Shown here piece after piece: positions 1 to 5,544 of a stretch of DNA of 35,266 nucleotides. Each line of letters begins with the position of its first letter. Within the stretch, counting starts at the first letter, position 1. The notes under the pieces were generated by a model. The model was not told the origin of the DNA. It did not search any database and worked only from the letters and a program-made list of their open reading frames with translations. A program made the position numbers and the translations under genes. The DNA comes from a virus. The DNA is taken from positions 1 to 35,266 of IMG/VR virus record IMGVR_UViG_3300047179_000012. One strand, given 5' to 3'.

Positions 1-439
1 TCTACCCGCCCCGCTGCCCGCCCCGCCGCCCACAATCGATCCGCTCAAAATCTGCCTCACGCAAGAGGCCGTCCCGTTGGTCGGGAAGGTGGTTCCTGCG
101 GCAATCTTGAGTCATGTTCGCTCAGATTTGAATGGCGCACCGGTTTCGTACCTGGCGGACTGTATTCGAGCGAAAGCGAAAGCGGGCAAGTACACGTCTC
201 ACGGAATCTTGCCGCACCTGGCGCGGGATGCCGCGGAGCGCCACCGCGCGGAGCGAAAGCTTGAGGCCGGGGCGCCGCCAGCGGCAAAATCGGCCCACCG
301 GAAACAGCGCTGGGAAAACGAGGGGTCTTGGAATGCCGATCGGCTGCACTGGCAGGAACTCGATTCGGGAATGCGCAATTACTACCGGTTGATGTTTCCC
401 GATCAGGTCGCGGAGCTCGAAAATGGGGGGCGTTCATGA
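1..439 (+). CDS. C-terminal part of an unidentified phage protein (5' end cut by window)
   Basis: The reading frame is open from base 2 to the TGA at 437-439 (145 visible residues), so the start lies outside the window. A Pro/Ala-rich stretch (about residues 1-12) looks like a linker. It is followed by a helical, charged domain containing SYLADCIRAKAK and GILPHLARDAAERHRAER, then a C-terminal part rich in Trp, Asn and Arg. The layout, linker plus a small helical C-terminal domain, is reminiscent of the tail ends of phage replication-initiation proteins, but I see no diagnostic motif. The stop overlaps the next start (ATGA), so it is translationally coupled to the following gene. The coding assignment is good; the function is a weak guess. 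Confidence 0.7.
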   Translation, partial: LPAPLPAPPPTIDPLKICLTQEAVPLVGKVVPAAILSHVRSDLNGAPVSYLADCIRAKAKAGKYTSHGILPHLARDAAERHRAERKLEAGAPPAAKSAHRKQRWENEGSWNADRLHWQELDSGMRNYYRLMFPDQVAELENGGRS

Positions 440-603
440 CCCGCGAAATGCGCGAGAAGATCGAAGCCGCCCTGAAGGGCGTCCTGGAGCGGGACCGGAA
501 TCGGCGCCGCGAGCGGCTGCTTCGCCTGGCGAAAAGCGTCGCCCGCCAAAAGCTCGGCACGGCCAGGCGATACCAAAGGAGCCGTTATGTCCCTGGCCGC
601 TAG
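436..603 (+). CDS. Small basic Arg-rich protein, unknown function
   Basis: A 55-residue protein starting at the ATG that overlaps the upstream stop (ATGA). Almost a third of its residues are Arg or Lys, and most of it should form one amphipathic helix (EMREKIEAALKGVLERDRNRRR). That composition would suit nucleic-acid binding or an RNA-binding peptide, but this is inference from charge alone. It overlaps the start of the next gene by 17 bases. I do not recognise the family. Confidence 0.55.
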   Translation: MTREMREKIEAALKGVLERDRNRRRERLLRLAKSVARQKLGTARRYQRSRYVPGR

Positions 604-793
604 CGCGTTTTCGCCCGAAGACTGGGCGATGTCGGTTCGCCTCGAACTGATCGAGGATCTTGGCCGCGTGGCGTATTACCGCGACGAACCGCTCCGCGCG
701 AACCCTTACGAGTTGCAGATCGAACGCGACGCGTGGGCGATCGGCTGGAAGCTCGGAAAGCACCTGGACGCCCTGGCCGGGGGCCTGTTATGA
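587..793 (+). CDS. Hypothetical 68-aa phage protein
   Basis: The ATG at 587 is preceded by an AAAGGAG Shine-Dalgarno at 574-581. The product is small and acidic, with no membrane segment. The middle (PEDWAMSVRLELIEDLGRVAYYRD) and the aromatic C-terminal part (WAIGWKLGKHLDALAG) look like two helices. The gene overlaps its neighbours on both sides, as is typical of a compact phage early operon. I do not recognise the family and cannot assign a function. Confidence 0.65.
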   Translation: MSLAASAFSPEDWAMSVRLELIEDLGRVAYYRDEPLRANPYELQIERDAWAIGWKLGKHLDALAGGLL

Positions 794-1029
794 AAATCTT
801 CTATGTTCGCGGCCGCATGGAAAACGCCGATCAGCTCTTGTTCCGGGAGTTCCTTCTCCGGACGCCTGGTGGATCAGTGCGCCGATCCAACCGCACCGAA
901 AAACGCGACATCCTCCATCGCCCGTTTGCCGTCCAGCAGGGCGCGAAACCGCGGCGCGACATGAACGCGTGGAGAGAGCGCCGGGTGCGCTACCTGTTAG
1001 AGACCGGACGTGTGGAGCTCAGCGAATGA
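790..1029 (+). CDS. Hypothetical 79-aa basic protein
   Basis: It starts at the ATG in the ATGA overlap with the preceding gene. The product is strongly basic, beginning MKIFYVRGRM and later carrying RRSNRTEKRDILHRPF and WRERRVRYLLE. No Cys/His cluster, membrane segment or known motif is visible. Its stop overlaps the next gene by four bases, so it belongs to the same polycistronic unit. The frame is supported by the coupling on both sides; the function is unknown. Confidence 0.6.
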   Translation: MKIFYVRGRMENADQLLFREFLLRTPGGSVRRSNRTEKRDILHRPFAVQQGAKPRRDMNAWRERRVRYLLETGRVELSE

Positions 1030-1208
1030 GCCTCTCGATCGATCCCTTCGCGCTCGATCTCGCGGCGGGCGTTGCCTGCATCCTGCTGGTGATGGTCGGC
1101 ACGCGCCTGATTGAATTCGTGGTCTTACTGTCGATCGAGGCGATCCGCTCGGCGCGGAGGCGGCGCGACATGACGAACGGGAATCCGCAAGAGAGGGAAA
1201 TCCTCTAA
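1026..1208 (+). CDS. Small single-span membrane protein
   Basis: A 60-residue protein. Residues about 9-40 are strongly hydrophobic (LAAGVACILLVMVGTRLIEF and continuing), followed by a positive cluster (RSARRRRD), consistent with one membrane helix and a cytoplasmic C-terminus. It could be a holin-like or membrane-anchoring peptide, but nothing specific supports that, and it sits among early rather than lysis genes. It overlaps the upstream gene by ATGA and the downstream HNH gene by TAATG. Confidence 0.6.
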   Translation: MSLSIDPFALDLAAGVACILLVMVGTRLIEFVVLLSIEAIRSARRRRDMTNGNPQEREIL

Positions 1209-1648
1209 TGCCGATCCGCCCCGAGCTGCGCCACCTGTACAGCGGCACCGGCTGGTTCACGACCCGGAAGCGCATCCTCGCCCGCGCGAAAAACTCATGC
1301 GAGGCCTGCGGCAAGCCCAACGGGATTTACGCGTCGTGGTTCTCGCGCTCAATCGCGGGCCGGCCGGCGATGTGGTGGACGCTTATCGGACTCGACGACT
1401 GGCGGAACAACCGCGGCGAGCTGGAGAAGCCCCTGAACCCCCCGCGGTTCCCGAAGACGGCGCGGGTGATCCTCACGATCGCGCACCTAAACCACGTGCC
1501 CGGCGATGACCGCGACGAAAACCTGATGGCGCTGTGTCAATGGTGTCATCTCAATTACGACCGACTGCACCACCGCGAAACGCGTTTAGCGCGCAAAGAC
1601 GCGGCGAGACCGATTTTCGAAGCGGGAAAGGAGCCCGCGATCCAATGA
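1208..1648 (+). CDS. HNH endonuclease
   Basis: A 146-residue protein with a clear HNH nuclease layout. CEACG at about residues 30-34 supplies the first Cys pair, and TIAHLNHVPGDDRDENLMALC then gives the core His/Asn and the NL motif. CQWCHLNYD supplies the second Cys pair and the final His. HNH enzymes coordinate a catalytic metal in a beta-beta-alpha fold and nick or cut DNA. The region between the Cys pairs, with several Trp, is longer than in minimal HNH proteins. In many phages such enzymes act in packaging beside the terminase or as homing nucleases. Here it lies in the early operon, far from the terminase genes, so a DNA-processing or selfish role is as likely. Confidence 0.85.
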   Translation: MPIRPELRHLYSGTGWFTTRKRILARAKNSCEACGKPNGIYASWFSRSIAGRPAMWWTLIGLDDWRNNRGELEKPLNPPRFPKTARVILTIAHLNHVPGDDRDENLMALCQWCHLNYDRLHHRETRLARKDAARPIFEAGKEPAIQ

Positions 1649-1869
1649 AGCTGATCATCGAAAGTACGACGCTGGTGACCGAGATGAACGGGATGCCTGC
1701 GCGCATCTGGGAGGGCAAAACCGACTCCGGTATCCCGGTCCACTGCTACGTGACCCGCGTCGCGGTCGCCCGCGACGCAGACTGCGCCGAGTTTGAGCGG
1801 GAGCTGCAAGAGTGCACCGAGCCGAGCCCGGCGGTCAGCCGGGCGATCTCGATAGGGATGATCATCTAA
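1645..1869 (+). CDS. Hypothetical 74-aa protein
   Basis: The start is fixed by the ATGA overlap with the HNH gene and a GGAAAGGAG ribosome site at about 1625-1633. The sequence looks like a small beta-rich domain: MKLIIESTTLVTEMNGMPARIWEG, then a strand-like stretch IPVHCYVTRVAV, ending in an acidic helix and a hydrophobic C-terminus. This fold-like pattern recurs in small phage early proteins, but I cannot name a family. Confidence 0.65.
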   Translation: MKLIIESTTLVTEMNGMPARIWEGKTDSGIPVHCYVTRVAVARDADCAEFERELQECTEPSPAVSRAISIGMII

Positions 1870-1902
1870 GCCGGAGATGTTCGCCGAAAAGAAAGGAAAA
1901 AT

Positions 1903-2172
1903 ATGTTAACCGAAAAAGACTTCAGCGACTTCAACCAAGCCGACAAGATGACGCCCGAGATCGAGGCGGCGGTCCGCGGCGTATTCAATTACCAGCCGTG
2001 GTCGATGGAGATGGAAATGAAGGCAAACCTCGTTCGCGAAGCACTCGCGAACGCGGTCCTGGTGATCGTCGAACAGGTCCCGCCGGGCCCGGACCGAACA
2101 ACGGCGATCCGCAAGATCCGCGAGGCGCGCATGGACTGCAATTCCGCGATCAACCATGGCGGCAAGTATTGA
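1903..2172 (+). CDS. Acb2/Tad1 hairpin-domain protein, candidate anti-CBASS/anti-Thoeris nucleotide sponge
   Basis: An 89-residue protein. Its C-terminal 60 residues match what I remember of the Acb2/Tad1 helical-hairpin family: an aromatic start (VFNYQPW), a first helix ending in VREALANAVLVIVEQV, a short turn with PPGPDRT, and a second helix with AIRKIREARMDCNSAI. The spacing of VREA, the P-x-x-x-D/S-R turn and the M-x-x-N-x-A/S-I signature is the recognisable pattern. Characterised Acb2 and Tad1 proteins oligomerise and bind immune signalling nucleotides (cyclic oligonucleotides, gcADPR), blocking CBASS and Thoeris. The N-terminal 25 residues are an extra, acidic extension. It has its own ribosome site (AAAGGAAAA) and overlaps the next gene by one base. 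Family assignment is by eye; the anti-defence role is inferred. Confidence 0.7.
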   Translation: MLTEKDFSDFNQADKMTPEIEAAVRGVFNYQPWSMEMEMKANLVREALANAVLVIVEQVPPGPDRTTAIRKIREARMDCNSAINHGGKY

Positions 2173-2396
2173 TGCCGATTCCGTTTCCGTCAAAATCCGT
2201 GAAGCACACCAAAGACGAGACTTACTTCGATGACGATGGCGTGGAGCGAATAGCGCCCGCTTACTCGCTCGCGCTCGAAAGCAACGGCTACTCGATCCTG
2301 ATCAAGCGCGGCGTGTGCGCACGTTGCCACGCGAAAGTCCCCGTCGCGAAGGCGATCGAGCACAGGTGCAAGCCGACCGAGGGGCTCCTGGCATGA
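2172..2396 (+). CDS. Small zinc-ribbon-like protein
   Basis: A 74-residue protein starting in the TGATG overlap with the Acb2/Tad1-like gene. The C-terminal part holds CARCHAKVPVAKAIEHRC, a Cys-x-x-Cys plus His/Cys set that could bind one zinc ion. The first half is acidic and aromatic (TKDETYFDDDGVERI). The direct coupling to the candidate anti-defence gene makes a shared role possible but not demonstrated. Single zinc ribbons of this size are common in phage early operons and usually have no assigned function. Confidence 0.65.
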   Translation: MPIPFPSKSVKHTKDETYFDDDGVERIAPAYSLALESNGYSILIKRGVCARCHAKVPVAKAIEHRCKPTEGLLA

Positions 2397-2665
2397 GTTC
2401 GCCAATCGCTGCGATTCAGGCCGCCCTCACGACGCTCGCCACGGCCGTCCAAGCGCAGAATCAGGCCGTAACCAACGCCACCGCGCTCTTCGCGCAATCG
2501 GACGTTGCGGCCATCGTCGAGCAGCTCGGAAACCTCACCGCCTCTCTTACCGCGTCGACGGCCGCGCTGGAGGCCGTGCTCTCGCCACCGATCTCGGCCG
2601 TCCCAGTTGCCGCTCCCGCTCCCGCTCCGTCCGCGCCGCTGCCGGGGCAGACCTCCACAACCTAA
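2393..2665 (+). CDS. Ala/Thr-rich helical protein with Pro-rich tail
   Basis: A 90-residue protein starting in an ATGA overlap. Residues about 5-65 are almost entirely Ala, Thr, Gln, Val and Leu in heptad-like spacing (AIQAALTTLATAVQAQNQAV), which suggests a coiled coil. The end is a Pro/Ala-rich flexible tail (VPVAAPAPAPSAPLPG). There are no charged catalytic motifs. It may be an oligomerising or structural small protein; no family is recognised. Confidence 0.6.
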   Translation: MSSPIAAIQAALTTLATAVQAQNQAVTNATALFAQSDVAAIVEQLGNLTASLTASTAALEAVLSPPISAVPVAAPAPAPSAPLPGQTSTT

Positions 2666-2677
2666 CGAAAGGGATAT

Positions 2678-2938
2678 ATGTACATCACCACCGCCCTCGC
2701 CAACCTCAACAACGCGATCGCGCTCGAAATCCGGAAAACGAAGTCCTTCGTTGCCGGCGAGGCGCAACCGACCGGAACGCTTTCTGCTGAAGCCGTCGAG
2801 CGACTGCAAAAACGCCTCGATTGGATGCAACTCACGCTCGATGAAAACGTCACCGCGTGCGAAGCCGCGTTGCCGGGCGAAATGCGCGAACAGAAGCCGC
2901 TCACCGCGACCGGGATCGGAGCATCGACTACTACGTAA
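2678..2938 (+). CDS. Hypothetical 86-aa helical protein, last gene of its operon
   Basis: It has a ribosome site (ACGAAAGGGA) just before the ATG at 2678. The product is mostly helical with mixed charge (LSAEAVERLQKRLDWMQLTL) and a Thr-rich end. It is the last gene before a strong intrinsic terminator about 20 bases beyond its stop, which marks the end of the leftmost operon. The function is not recognised. Confidence 0.65.
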   Translation: MYITTALANLNNAIALEIRKTKSFVAGEAQPTGTLSAEAVERLQKRLDWMQLTLDENVTACEAALPGEMREQKPLTATGIGASTTT

Positions 2939-2958
2939 GCATTCTCCAGACGATTTCA

Positions 2959-2996
2959 CCCCGCATCTCTTCGGAGGGGATGCGGGGATTTTTGTT
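2959..2996 (+). terminator. Intrinsic (rho-independent) terminator
   Basis: CCCCGCATC at 2959-2967 pairs perfectly with GATGCGGGG at 2979-2987, giving a 9-bp GC-rich stem. The stem is directly followed by ATTTTTGTT (2988-2996). This is the classic hairpin plus U-tract. It closes the operon that ends at 2938. Confidence 0.9.
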
Positions 2997-3014
2997 CCGG
3001 AGACCCCCAATCTC

Positions 3015-3239
3015 ATGACCAGACACCTCATCTTCCAGATCACGATCGAACACGACGACGCCGAGGACCTCAAATTCATCCTCCAGGCCTCATCGGACCT
3101 GACACCGGAGCCGGACAAGTACCAGTTTTCGCTGGCGCGCATTGTGCGCGAAGAACTAGAGCGCAGGATCCCCGAAACCATCGCAGCCGCGATCTCTCGG
3201 ATCGACACGGACGAGCCGATCGAGCGTGTGATCAATTAA
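3015..3239 (+). CDS. Hypothetical 74-aa protein between terminator and promoter
   Basis: The ATG at 3015 follows a GGAG at 2999-3002 that lies within a few bases of the terminator tail. The product begins with a beta strand (HLIFQITIEH) and continues with acidic helices (DDAEDLKFILQASSDL, VREELERRIPETIAAAI). No motif is recognised. It sits alone between an intrinsic terminator and the next promoter region, so its expression would depend on read-through or antitermination. That makes it a plausible delayed gene, although this is inference from position. Confidence 0.55.
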   Translation: MTRHLIFQITIEHDDAEDLKFILQASSDLTPEPDKYQFSLARIVREELERRIPETIAAAISRIDTDEPIERVIN

Positions 3240-3240
3240 G

Positions 3241-3300
3241 CAATTAATTATTTGTAAAAATTAACGTAATGAAAAACACATTCCTTGCTATCATCGTGGA
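3241..3300 (+). promoter_or_regulatory. Probable extended -10 promoter in an AT-rich gap
   Basis: The 150-base gap 3240-3391 starts with one of the most AT-rich stretches in the window (3240-3285), which could act as an UP element. TG at 3286-3287 followed by TATCAT at 3289-3294 forms an extended -10. No good -35 lies 16-18 bases upstream, which extended -10 promoters can tolerate. It would drive the three-gene operon 3392-4523 with a leader of about 90 bases. Confidence 0.45.
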
Positions 3301-3391
3301 GAACCTCAGCGGCGACGCGGGTTCATGGCGCTGGAAACTAGGAATCAAGGCCCCGAAATTGGATTTCTTTTCCGCGAAATAGGAGATACGA

Positions 3392-3979
3392 ATGGAATGG
3401 AATCGATCAACGGCGCTCCCCCTGGCTACGGTGGCCTGCGCGTTCTGCAGTGGCGATGGCCTGCAAAAGTTCAAGCGCTCGAACCGCGCCGCGAAGCCCT
3501 GCGGATGCGTGTTGCGCAACGTGTTTCGCATCTGCTACAACAAGTTCCGCGAGTGCGTGGAGATGCCGGCGTCGATGAGCAAAGCGAAGCTAGAAGCCAC
3601 GACGCAAATCAAGGGCTATCGCATCTGGGGCCGGAAGAATGAGGAGTACACGGCCGATTTTTATCTCATCGCGAAACGCACGCTCGACGAGAACGACTTC
3701 CGCATCTTCAAGTTCCACTTCCTGCTAGGGGCGGATTGGAAGCTGTGCTGCCGTCGCCTGAACATGGAGCGGGGAAACTTCTTCCATGCCGTGTACCGCA
3801 TCCAGCAGCTTCTCGGCCGCGCGTATCGCGAAACCGAGCCGTTCGCGCTGTTCCCGCTCGACGAATACTTCTGCGTGAAATTGCAGAAGGCGTTGCCGGC
3901 GAAATCGAACCTGGTCGAAATGGCGCCCGCGCCGCCGCGAAGAACGAGCTACAAGGTGCGCGTGCCGATCGCCGCATGA
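3392..3979 (+). CDS. Zn-finger plus HTH protein, candidate phage transcription regulator
   Basis: A 195-residue protein with an AGGAG ribosome site at 3381-3385. The N-terminal third holds a Cys cluster (ACAFCSGDG, then KPCGCVLRNVF and ICYNKF) typical of a zinc-binding module. The C-terminal half contains NDFRIFKFHFLLGADWKLCC followed by RRLNMERGNFFHAVYRIQQL, ending with LFPLDEYF. This second part reads like a sigma-region-4 or antiterminator-type helix-turn-helix, with the short helix RRLNM as the turn entry and NFFHAVYRI as the recognition helix. I recall close relatives in phages and prophages of Proteobacteria and Acidobacteriota. A late-gene activator or antiterminator role would fit its own promoter and leading position, but is inferred. 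Confidence 0.75.
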   Translation: MEWNRSTALPLATVACAFCSGDGLQKFKRSNRAAKPCGCVLRNVFRICYNKFRECVEMPASMSKAKLEATTQIKGYRIWGRKNEEYTADFYLIAKRTLDENDFRIFKFHFLLGADWKLCCRRLNMERGNFFHAVYRIQQLLGRAYRETEPFALFPLDEYFCVKLQKALPAKSNLVEMAPAPPRRTSYKVRVPIAA

Positions 3980-4197
3980 AGTTCGAGGACCTGGACGAGC
4001 GCATCTGCGTACTTGTCGTCTACGCGAGCGGCGAACGCATCTGGGAAGATGCCCGCGCCTACCGCCGGAACCCGACGCCCGGCTCCTACGTGCTGCAGGA
4101 GAAAAAGCGGAGCGGTTATCGCCCGCCGCCTATCGATCTCGAAGAGCCCGCGCCAGAAAGCGGCATCAGCCTGCGCTGGCCGGTGAGGCAGCCGTGA
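3976..4197 (+). CDS. Hypothetical 73-aa protein
   Basis: It begins in the ATGA overlap with the Zn-finger/HTH gene and ends overlapping the GTG of the next gene, so all three are coupled. The sequence has a strand-like first half (RICVLVVYASGERIWED) and a Pro/Glu-rich second half (PPPIDLEEPAPESG). No known motif is visible. Tight coupling suggests a role with the regulator upstream, but that is inference only. Confidence 0.6.
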   Translation: MKFEDLDERICVLVVYASGERIWEDARAYRRNPTPGSYVLQEKKRSGYRPPPIDLEEPAPESGISLRWPVRQP

Positions 4198-4523
4198 ATC
4201 GCCGCGCTTTTCTGTCGTTATTCGGCGTCACCGCGGCCGCGATCGCGGCGGATCCGGAGCTGGCGCTCTGGAGGCCTGGCGCGAAGCTGATCTCGATTCC
4301 GAGCGTAGTCGCGCCCAGGTTCGGATGCGGCAATCCTATAACGCTCGGCGCTCACGTGGCGGCTATTCTCAGCGAAAAAGCTCCCCATTGGCAACACCTG
4401 GATCGAGCCTGGGAAAATCTGATGCGGCAACACAGGTTTTTGGAGCCGCCCTACGCGTCTACAATTGTGGGCACGCCCCCGGCCGTGGGGTCGAAATCCC
4501 CGGATGCCGCGGAACGCTCCTAG
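4194..4523 (+). CDS. Protein with twin-arginine (Tat) signal, unknown function
   Basis: It starts at a GTG inside a GTGA overlap. The N-terminus NRRAFLSLFGVTAAAIAA is a twin-arginine signal: RR, then FLSLFG, then a hydrophobic Ala-rich core. It is followed by DPELALWRPGAKLISIP. From memory, this combination of a Tat-like leader and a D-P-E-x-x-L-W-x-P-G-x-K-x-I-x-I-P motif recurs in many short phage proteins of unknown function. The remaining 70 residues have no catalytic motif. If the signal works, the folded protein would be exported through the host Tat pathway, which is unusual for a phage product. An alternative is that the 'signal' is a membrane anchor. Confidence 0.65.
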   Translation: MNRRAFLSLFGVTAAAIAADPELALWRPGAKLISIPSVVAPRFGCGNPITLGAHVAAILSEKAPHWQHLDRAWENLMRQHRFLEPPYASTIVGTPPAVGSKSPDAAERS

Positions 4524-4611
4524 CGCCTCTGATCGCCGGGAAAGTGCCATCTACGGGGCGATTTAAGCGATTTCGTGCGGATAACTCTTGGATGGCGAAC
4601 GCCAAAACGGG

Positions 4612-4625
4612 TGTAGTTAACTACA
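4612..4625. repeat. 14-bp perfect palindrome next to the recombinase gene
   Basis: TGTAGTTAACTACA is a perfect inverted repeat with no spacer. It lies 10 bases beyond the recombinase stop codon, in the gap between two convergent genes (4523 and 4636). It has no T-tract, so it is a poor terminator. A recombinase or regulator binding site is possible. Confidence 0.4.
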
Positions 4626-4635
4626 GTGGATTGCG

Positions 4636-5250
4636 CTACTTTTGGGTAGGCGTGGAAAAGGGTTTTCCGAACGCTTTCACCGCGTCCGCCACGGTCGCAA
4701 GCGGAACGCCCATCTGAGCGGCGATTTTCCGGAAGCTCATTCCGCTCTCACGAAGCCGAAAAGCTTCATCTCTTCGAAATACCCGCTTGCGCCGGCCGCC
4801 GACTCTTCCCTGCCGGCGCGCTTCCGCCAGACCGGCGTTGACGCGGTCGACGATCATTCCACGCTCGAGCTCGGCGAATGCCGCCATGATGTGCATGAGG
4901 AACTTGCCCATCGGATTCTGCTTATCGGTGTCGATGCCCTGGTTCGGAGCAATGAAGCGAACCCCGGCCTGGTCGAGCGCGAGGATGTTGCCGGTGAACT
5001 GCTTCATTGATCGGGCGAAGCGGTCGATCTTCCAGACGAGGACGACATCGAACTTCCGGAGCTGCGCATCCTTCATCAGTTGCTCGAGGACCGGCCGGTG
5101 CTTCACGCTCGATTGCTTCTCGGCGTACTCGATCGATGCCCAACCCATCCGCTCAACGTAGCCGCGCAACTCTGTTAGCTGCATGTCGTACTTTTGATCC
5201 TGGGTCGAAACCCGGACGTAGATCGCGGCGGTGAGCGGGCGCGGAGTCAT
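4636..5250 (-). CDS. Small serine recombinase (resolvase/invertase family)
   Basis: A 204-residue protein. The catalytic domain starts AIYVRVSTQDQ, with the nucleophile Ser at about residue 16. It continues with VLVWKIDRFARSM, the conserved D-R-x-x-R of serine recombinases, and AFAELERGMIVDRVNAGLAEAR, the E helix. The C-terminal 45 residues form a helix-turn-helix (RLRESGMSFRKIAAQMGVPLAT). The size and layout match resolvases and invertases such as Hin or gamma-delta, not the 450-plus-residue large serine integrases. It could resolve dimers, flip a segment, or catalyse integration in a minimal system. Its start overlaps the upstream 60-aa gene (ATGA), so both come from the divergent promoter region at 5430-5464. 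Confidence 0.92.
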   Translation of the reverse strand: MTPRPLTAAIYVRVSTQDQKYDMQLTELRGYVERMGWASIEYAEKQSSVKHRPVLEQLMKDAQLRKFDVVLVWKIDRFARSMKQFTGNILALDQAGVRFIAPNQGIDTDKQNPMGKFLMHIMAAFAELERGMIVDRVNAGLAEARRQGRVGGRRKRVFRRDEAFRLRESGMSFRKIAAQMGVPLATVADAVKAFGKPFSTPTQK

Positions 5251-5429
5251 CTCTTAGTAGTCGCCGGAGCGTCGGCGACAACCTGCCGGCGCGACCACCG
5301 AACCTGTGCCGCGTGCCTCGCGGCCGCCGATCTCTCCTGTGGCGATTGCTTCGCGTAGCGCCGCGCCACGAGCTGGGCTCCCAACGATTTCCCAGTGCCG
5401 ACAATCCGCGGATTCACTTTTTTAGCCAT
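5247..5429 (-). CDS. 60-aa basic protein upstream of the recombinase
   Basis: A short, strongly basic protein containing KSLGAQLVARRYAKQ and ERSAAARHAAQVRWSRR, probably one or two helices. It is encoded directly in front of the recombinase and coupled to it by ATGA. The predicted -10 element ends only six bases before the ATG, so the mRNA may be leaderless or nearly so, as is known for some phage repressors. A DNA-binding role at the nearby palindromic operators, or as a directionality factor for the recombinase, is a reasonable inference. The sequence itself shows no recognised fold. Confidence 0.65.
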   Translation of the reverse strand: MAKKVNPRIVGTGKSLGAQLVARRYAKQSPQERSAAARHAAQVRWSRRQVVADAPATTKR

Positions 5430-5435
5430 GATGCC

Positions 5436-5464
5436 ATCCTATAATGCCTTCGTGGGCATGTCTA
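5436..5464 (-). promoter_or_regulatory. Minus-strand promoter for the recombinase operon
   Basis: Read on the minus strand, TAGACA (5464-5459) is followed after 17 bases by TAGGAT (5441-5436). The spacing is identical to that of the plus-strand promoter at 5516-5544, and a palindrome copy occupies the spacer at the same offset. The -10 is weak (4 of 6 consensus). Transcription would begin about at the ATG of the 60-aa gene. Confidence 0.5.
5443..5460. promoter_or_regulatory. Operator copy 1 (imperfect 18-bp palindrome)
   Basis: AATGCCTTCGTGGGCATG matches the perfect palindrome at 5520-5537 in 15 of 18 positions. It occupies the spacer of the minus-strand promoter. It is probably a lower-affinity site for the same regulator. 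Confidence 0.6.
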
Positions 5465-5515
5465 TCTACCCCCATTTTTTTAGCGAATACCGCCACAAAT
5501 AAAAGGACCGAAATG

Positions 5516-5544
5516 TTGACATGCCCACGTGGGCATGGTAACAT
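5516..5544 (+). promoter_or_regulatory. Strong sigma-70-type promoter for the early operon
   Basis: A perfect -35 TTGACA (5516-5521), a 17-base spacer, and TAACAT (5539-5544) as the -10. Transcription would start near 5551 and reach the gene at 5639 after an 88-base leader. This is the clearest promoter I see in the window. Confidence 0.8.
5520..5537. promoter_or_regulatory. Operator copy 2 (perfect 18-bp palindrome)
   Basis: CATGCCCACGTGGGCATG is a perfect palindrome filling the spacer of the plus-strand promoter and touching its -35. A dimeric repressor bound here would block RNA polymerase. Confidence 0.75.

Noticed and set aside
2288-3235. Minus-strand 315-codon open frame
   Set aside because: It covers several coupled plus-strand genes and the terminator, and has Arg/Gly/Ser-rich antisense composition without ribosome site or motif.
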